In this document: piece after piece, positions 36,514 through 40,560 of the stretch
Layout: each line of letters begins with the position of its first letter
Position numbering within the stretch: position 1 is the first letter of the stretch
DNA from: Candidatus Binataceae bacterium
Lineage (GTDB): Bacteria; Desulfobacterota; Binatia; Binatales; Binataceae
Length of the DNA stretch: 40,560 nt
Assembly: GCA_035650475.1 (NCBI GenBank)
Contig: DASRHP010000017.1
Location: 1 to 40,560 of the forward strand
Direction of reading: 5' to 3'
The notes under the pieces: generated by a model
What the model was told of the DNA's origin: nothing
The model's input: only the letters and a program-made list of their open reading frames with translations
Databases searched by the model: none
Program-made: the position numbers and the translations under genes

Positions 36514-37023
36514 TCACGATCGCTTTTCCGGAGAGGCACCTGTTGGCGGCGAAGCCGGCGAACCCTTCAGCTCGAACGTCCCTTGGTCCACCACGCTTCC
36601 CCCCATGTAGCAGGTATATTCGCCGTCGGCTACCGGAGGGTAAAACTCATCCATGAGAAAGGTACACCAACTTGTGTCCTCCATCGAGACAGTGAAGCCG
36701 CGGGCAGTGGTCTGGCCTTTGACCCATCCGCGCTGGACGTTGTTGCGGCAGGTCGCGTTGAAGGGCGCGCATCGGTAAGTGCCCTTGAGCTTCTCGCCGT
36801 CGCGCTGCATGTCAAAGCTGATACGCACCTTGGCGGCATCGAAACTGCTGGTTGAAGTTCCCTTCCAGATGCCGGTGAACTCTGCCAAAGGATTGGGCGC
36901 GTCGGGCGCCGCGGGCGGAGTCGAACGCACCCCGCCCGCAGTAGAACACGCCCCGGCCGCGAGCATCGCCATCAGTGTCGACGCGGTCGCGACCGCAAGC
37001 CTCGAAGTCATCGCATGCCGCAT
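36514..37023 (-). CDS. Putative lipoprotein, unknown function
   Basis: This 169-residue protein begins MRHAMTSRLAV and has a hydrophobic segment ending in LAAGACS with Cys26, a plausible lipid-attachment cysteine. The rest is a small beta-rich domain with FTGIWKGTSTSSFDAAKV and YRCAPFNATCRNNV, in which paired cysteines could form a disulfide; it recalls proteins that bind small hydrophobic ligands, but I cannot name a family. The start at 37023 has a G-rich Shine-Dalgarno that sits close; ATG 37011 is an alternative. It lies between a flavin monooxygenase gene (44 bases upstream) and another exported protein gene. Confidence 0.7.
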   Translation of the reverse strand: MRHAMTSRLAVATASTLMAMLAAGACSTAGGVRSTPPAAPDAPNPLAEFTGIWKGTSTSSFDAAKVRISFDMQRDGEKLKGTYRCAPFNATCRNNVQRGWVKGQTTARGFTVSMEDTSWCTFLMDEFYPPVADGEYTCYMGGSVVDQGTFELKGSPASPPTGASPEKRS

Positions 37024-37067
37024 ATCCCCCCCTTCTCGCCCGCGCCAAAACCACGAACCGTTCGGGC

Positions 37068-38114
37068 CTACGACTTGCGGAAGCTCGGCAGGACCTCCTC
37101 GCCGAGGCGCTGGATGCATTCCTGGACCGCTTTGGGCGACGGGCCGAGCGGCACCCGGATACGCAGGATGAGCCAGTCGACACCGCCCATCACGTTGTTC
37201 CAGCGGTCGAGCGCCTCCAGCCAGTCGTCGCGCGTGCCGAGAACAACATGGCCGGTGCCGCGGATTTTCTCGATCGTGAAGTCGCTCTCCGAGTTGAAAT
37301 CCTCAGTCGGCGCGAGCATCCCCCACTTAAAGTAGAACTTGCATTCTTCCAGCCACAGCCGGCCGAACGTCCGCTCCGCCTCTTCCATGCTCGATGCAAG
37401 CCAGCCGTCGCGCAACAGCACGATACTGGGACGTTTTCCGGCCTTCTCGGCCGCCTCGCGATAGATTGAGACCTGCGCCTTGACGTTCTCGACTCGGTCG
37501 AAAAACGGCGCGGCCGACCAGGCGTCGCCCATCCGTCCGGCACGCGCGATCGACTTGGGACCGAAGGCGCCGATCCATAGCGGTGGACGCGGCCGCTGGT
37601 AGGGCTTGGGCGTGACGTGGATGGCGTCAAAGTGAAAATACTTGCCGTGGTGGGCGAAGGGGCCAATAGTCGTCCACGCCTTGTTCAGGATGTCGAGCGT
37701 CTCCTCAAACCGCCCCTCGCGCTGCTTTATCGGCACGCCGAAATGGCTGAAGTAATCCGGATGGTAGCCGACGCCGACGCCGAGGATGAGCCTGCCGCGT
37801 GAAAGCACGTCGATAAGCGCCGTCGACTGAGCCAAGTGAACCGGGTTGTACAGCGGCGGCATCAGGATGTCCGTGCCGATACGGACGCGATTGGTGCGCG
37901 CCGCGATCGCCGCCAAGAGCGGGAGCGGGCTCGGAAACATGCATTCTGTGCGGGCGTGGCGCTCGGGAACGAAGACACCGTCGAAGCGGCTGCGCTCGGC
38001 CGTCGCCGCCTCGTCGAGCAGTTGTGCGGCAAAGTCCGCCGAACGCTCGGGGCTCGGCTCCGGCTGCCCGTAGGGCCCTCCATGCGTGTCCGGCATGTAC
38101 CCGAATGAAATCAT
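37068..38114 (-). CDS. LLM-class flavin-dependent oxidoreductase
   Basis: The 348-residue protein is a luciferase-like TIM barrel with MISFGYMPDTHGGPYG at the start, VFVPERHARTECMFPSPLPL, NRVRIGTDILMPPLYNPV, DVLSRGRLILGVGVGYHPD and PPLWIGAFGPKSIARAGR. It probably uses FMNH2 (F420 relatives exist, and this cannot be decided by eye). A GGAGG stands five bases before the ATG at 38114, which decides the start. It heads a minus-strand run with two exported proteins and is divergent from the muconolactone-isomerase-like gene. It differs clearly from the other two LLM genes here. Confidence 0.88.
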   Translation of the reverse strand: MISFGYMPDTHGGPYGQPEPSPERSADFAAQLLDEAATAERSRFDGVFVPERHARTECMFPSPLPLLAAIAARTNRVRIGTDILMPPLYNPVHLAQSTALIDVLSRGRLILGVGVGYHPDYFSHFGVPIKQREGRFEETLDILNKAWTTIGPFAHHGKYFHFDAIHVTPKPYQRPRPPLWIGAFGPKSIARAGRMGDAWSAAPFFDRVENVKAQVSIYREAAEKAGKRPSIVLLRDGWLASSMEEAERTFGRLWLEECKFYFKWGMLAPTEDFNSESDFTIEKIRGTGHVVLGTRDDWLEALDRWNNVMGGVDWLILRIRVPLGPSPKAVQECIQRLGEEVLPSFRKS

Positions 38115-38355
38115 GGTCGCCTCCATGGGGCGCGCCGTGGATCATGTGGCGGCGCGCGCACAGGGCGTTGTAACCGAACCGCCGCCCAATTGAAACCCCG
38201 CGACGCATGCCGATGTTCCGGGCGGCCGCGACGCGAAGCCGGCCAGATCTTTTCCGCGCGCTCTGCTGACGCGAGGATGGCTCCGAGGCTTCCGCCAGCC
38301 GCGTATTCGCGCTAGTGATCTGTGGCTAATCCAAACCGAACACGGAGGCTGTGTC

Positions 38356-38676
38356 ATGTTGTTCATGTTGAAAGCGTACATCTCGAAACCGGCGAACGTG
38401 TCCAACAAGGAGTTCTACGGCGTGTGGGTCCAGGAGGCCGAGGCCGCACTGGGAGCGGTCAAGGCAGGCGCGATCAAGGGCATCTGGAAGGTGGCCGGCC
38501 GGCCCGAGGTAATCGCCGTGCTCGACGTGCCGAGCGCCGACGACCTCGATCGTGCGATGCTTCAGCTGCCGATTTGGCGGCTTGGCTACTCGCACATCGC
38601 GACCAACCTCGAGATAACGCCGCTGAGGCCGTACGAGAACTGGGCCGAGGATTTGAAGGAGCTCGCCAAGGGCTAA
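38356..38676 (+). CDS. Muconolactone delta-isomerase-like small protein
   Basis: The 106-residue product begins MLFMLKAYISKPANVS and has VKAGAIKGIWKVAGRPEVIAV, then DLDRAMLQLPIWRLGY, which follow muconolactone isomerase (CatC), a ferredoxin-like decamer of the beta-ketoadipate pathway. The catalytic residues are not certain by eye. GGAGG stands seven bases before the ATG. It lies 133 bases before an LLM oxidoreductase gene on the same strand and is divergent from a second one. No catA or catB gene is present, so it may act on another lactone, or be a structural relative such as a YCII/EthD-like protein. Confidence 0.7.
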   Translation: MLFMLKAYISKPANVSNKEFYGVWVQEAEAALGAVKAGAIKGIWKVAGRPEVIAVLDVPSADDLDRAMLQLPIWRLGYSHIATNLEITPLRPYENWAEDLKELAKG

Positions 38677-38809
38677 GCGGGCAACCTACTCCGCGAACGC
38701 CGCGTCCGGTACGGCGCGGAGCGTATCAGGGCTGCGCGCCGCCGATTCGTGCCGGACGGGCCGGACGCGGCCGCGGAGTCCCGATAACTTCGACAAGGAA
38801 TACACCATC

Positions 38810-39868
38810 ATGGACTTCGGATTCACCCTGTTCTTCCGCAACCCGCCGCCGGCGAAAATGTCGTTTGCCGAGCTCTACCGCAAGGAGATCGACCTTGCCG
38901 TCGCCGCCGAGGATCTCGGCTACGACACCATCTGGCTGACCGAGCATCACTTCGTCGACGACGGCTATTCACCTTCGCTGCTACCGATCGCCGCCGCGAT
39001 TGCCACCCGCACCCGCCGCGTTCGTATCGGCACCTTCGTCCTGCTGCTGCCGCTGCACAATGCGCTGCGCGTCGCTGAAGACGCCGCCACCGTGGACATC
39101 ATCTCCAACGGCCGGCTCGACCTCGGGCTCGGGCAGGGTTACCGCGTGCCGGAGTTCGTCGGCTTCAACATTCCGCGCAAGGAGCGCGGTCCGCGCCTGG
39201 AGGAAGGTGCCGAGGTCATCCGACGCGCGTGGACCGAGAAAAACCTCAGCTTCGAGGGCAGGTTCAACAAGCTGACCAATGTGACCGTGGTGCCCGGCCC
39301 GGTGCAGAAGCCGCATCCCCCCATGTGGATGGCGGCGCGCGGACCGAAGTCCATCGCGCGCGCCGCGCGCAACGGATATCATTTCATGGGCACAGGCGGC
39401 GTCGACCAGCAGCAGATGTACGACGCCGCGCTGGTCGAATGCGGCCGCAAGCCGGAGGATTTCAACATCGCCCAGCTACGGACGATCTTCGTGGCGTCGC
39501 GCCGCGACAAGGCGTGGGACGACGCGGAGGCCGGCGCGCACTACATGATGAGCTGCTACGGCAAGTGGTTCGTCGAGGCCAACGACCTGCCCGGCGACCA
39601 GGCCTACGGCGTGAACATCCCGCCCGTGGGCAAGTTGCGCAGCTCGGAAACCGCCGCGCTTTTCGGCGAGCCGCTGATCATCGGCACGCCCGACGAAGCG
39701 ATTCGGATGATCGAAGACTATCAGCGGCGCACCCGCTTCACCCATCTGGTGACTGCGACGGCGTTGCCTGGAGTTGACCATCGCAAGGTGCGCCGCAGCA
39801 TGGAATTGTTTGCCAAGGAGGTCATGCCGCATTTCCGGCGCAGAGCGCGCAAGGCGGCGAAGAAGTAG
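38810..39868 (+). CDS. LLM-class flavin-dependent oxidoreductase
   Basis: This is the third luciferase-like monooxygenase in the window, 352 residues: MDFGFTLFFRNPPP at the start, GYDTIWLTEHHFVDDGYSPS, RRVRIGTFVLLLPLHNALRV, DIISNGRLDLGLGQGYR and PPMWMAARGPKSIARAARN. The segment AEDLGYDTIWLTEHH is a typical bacterial luciferase family motif. The ATG at 38810 has an AAGGA upstream. It ends in a basic tail, ARKAAKK. A lipoprotein gene follows almost at once. Substrate unknown; a hydrocarbon or aldehyde derivative is possible given the family and the isomerase-like neighbour. Confidence 0.9.
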   Translation: MDFGFTLFFRNPPPAKMSFAELYRKEIDLAVAAEDLGYDTIWLTEHHFVDDGYSPSLLPIAAAIATRTRRVRIGTFVLLLPLHNALRVAEDAATVDIISNGRLDLGLGQGYRVPEFVGFNIPRKERGPRLEEGAEVIRRAWTEKNLSFEGRFNKLTNVTVVPGPVQKPHPPMWMAARGPKSIARAARNGYHFMGTGGVDQQQMYDAALVECGRKPEDFNIAQLRTIFVASRRDKAWDDAEAGAHYMMSCYGKWFVEANDLPGDQAYGVNIPPVGKLRSSETAALFGEPLIIGTPDEAIRMIEDYQRRTRFTHLVTATALPGVDHRKVRRSMELFAKEVMPHFRRRARKAAKK

Positions 39869-39874
39869 AGCGTG

Positions 39875-40318
39875 ATGCGACATTCGGTGCGTTCGGGGGC
39901 GGCGCTGCTCATCGCCGCCCTGCTTTTCAGCGCCTGCCAGAGCGTGGTCCAGGCCGAACAGAAGCGGGAGCAGATCCAGAGACACCTCAACATCGTGGTC
40001 GATCGCCAGCGCATCTTCGTGACGACCGGCGACTTGAAAGAGGAGTACAGCAAGCTCGGTGACCTCAGCTACACCGAGCCGCTCACCGCCGACAGCATCG
40101 ACAGCACCCACATCAATGAGAAGCTGCGAAGGATGGCGATCGCAAAGTGGGGCGACCAGGTCGATGCGATTATCCGCGTCAGCAGCAAGCCCGACGCAGA
40201 CGCCACCACCCTGACCGCCTCAGGCGAGGCGGTCAGCGTAAAGGGCGACTGCGCATTCTGCCGCCACGGCTATCAGAAATCGTTTGTGCCGCCGAGCGAA
40301 CAACAGGGGCCCGACTGA
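39875..40318 (+). CDS. Putative lipoprotein, unknown function
   Basis: The 147-residue product begins MRHSVRSGAALLIAALLF and SAC with Cys21, followed by a coiled or helical stretch (AEQKREQIQRHLN). In the second half KGDCAFCRHGY holds a Cys-x-x-Cys that could bind a metal or form a disulfide. A GTG three bases before the ATG is equally possible. It lies 6 bases after the LLM oxidoreductase stop, so it is probably in the same operon. A strong hairpin follows at 40371-40409. I do not recognise the family. Confidence 0.7.
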   Translation: MRHSVRSGAALLIAALLFSACQSVVQAEQKREQIQRHLNIVVDRQRIFVTTGDLKEEYSKLGDLSYTEPLTADSIDSTHINEKLRRMAIAKWGDQVDAIIRVSSKPDADATTLTASGEAVSVKGDCAFCRHGYQKSFVPPSEQQGPD

Positions 40319-40370
40319 TAGCCCGGCGCGAAGAGAAGACGGCATCAGCGCGCCCCCGCAACAGATAGTT

Positions 40371-40409
40371 TCCGCCCCGCCGGATCGATCGATGGTCCGG
40401 CGGGGCGGA
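40371..40409. terminator. 14-bp hairpin between convergent genes at the right edge
   Basis: TCCGCCCCGCCGGA (40371-40384) and its exact complement (40396-40409) enclose an 11-base loop. It lies between the lipoprotein stop and the stop of the convergent minus-strand gene. A short TTCGTT follows on the plus side. It probably ends transcription from one or both directions, though the T-run is weak. Confidence 0.6.
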
Positions 40410-40419
40410 TTCGTTACGG

Positions 40420-40560
40420 CTAGCGATGGACCTGTTCGAGGTTGCTGGCGTCGAAAATCTTCGTCGCCTCAGGTCCTTTCACGTTGGGGAAGCCACCCGG
40501 CACGATCCAGATGGTCCCGCGGTTGTTCTGCACGTCGATGACCTGGATCGACTGGAACTC
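40420..40560 (-). CDS. C-terminus of an unidentified protein cut by the right edge
   Basis: On the minus strand a frame enters from the right edge and ends with TAG at 40420-40422. The last 46 residues include IQVIDVQNNRGTIWIVPGG and end in DASNLEQVHR. The start lies outside the window. The composition and regular reading suggest a real gene, but no family can be named from this piece. Confidence 0.55.
   Translation of the reverse strand, partial: EFQSIQVIDVQNNRGTIWIVPGGFPNVKGPEATKIFDASNLEQVHR

Overview
The window is a GC-rich chromosomal segment (about two thirds G+C by eye) from a bacterium that I would place near the delta-proteobacterial lineages, most likely an uncultured soil or subsurface group such as Binatota (Desulfobacterota B). 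This placement is inference. It rests on the mutS - amidase - glnD order, the number of flavin-dependent luciferase-like monooxygenases, the hydantoinase/ketone-carboxylase-type genes, and the general protein style. No rRNA, tRNA, CRISPR, IS element or phage gene is visible.

Left part (1-7850): the tail of a probable permease, mobA (minus), then mutS, an AMIN-like/Amidase_3 cell-wall amidase and glnD on the plus strand. The amidase and glnD overlap through GTGA. glnD then meets a minus-strand operon in a 4-base CTAG stop-stop overlap.

Tricarboxylate region (7847-14574): two divergent arms. The minus arm is a TcuA-like flavoprotein, a PrpF-type isomerase and an MmgE/PrpD dehydratase. The plus arm is a PrpB-type lyase and a second TcuA-like flavoprotein. 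These could desaturate, isomerise, hydrate and cleave a tricarballylate- or methylcitrate-like acid. There is no PrpC, TcuB or transporter here. I consider this the most interesting system in the window.

Stress and envelope region (14771-25417): groES-groEL on the minus strand, with a heat-shock-like promoter, a terminator-like hairpin in the leader and a small basic ORF after groEL. Then come a GT4 glycosyltransferase, a GFA-type protein with altered metal ligands, a nitronate monooxygenase, the wreck of a sigma-54 activator, nudC, a two-lobed GNAT protein, an acyltransferase-3 membrane protein and two convergent BON-domain envelope proteins.

Right part (25702-40560): an exported phosphodiesterase, a DapA-like aldolase, and a four-gene minus-strand operon hyuA - hyuB - flavin monooxygenase - SDR. 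Divergent from it is a lactonase-like metallo-hydrolase followed by an FmdB zinc ribbon. A second flavin monooxygenase lies upstream of two exported proteins on the minus strand; divergent from it are a muconolactone-isomerase-like protein and a third flavin monooxygenase. The right edge holds a lipoprotein, a strong hairpin, and the C-terminus of one more minus-strand gene. The right half reads as a catabolic region for small organic or heterocyclic compounds; the substrates cannot be read from the sequence.
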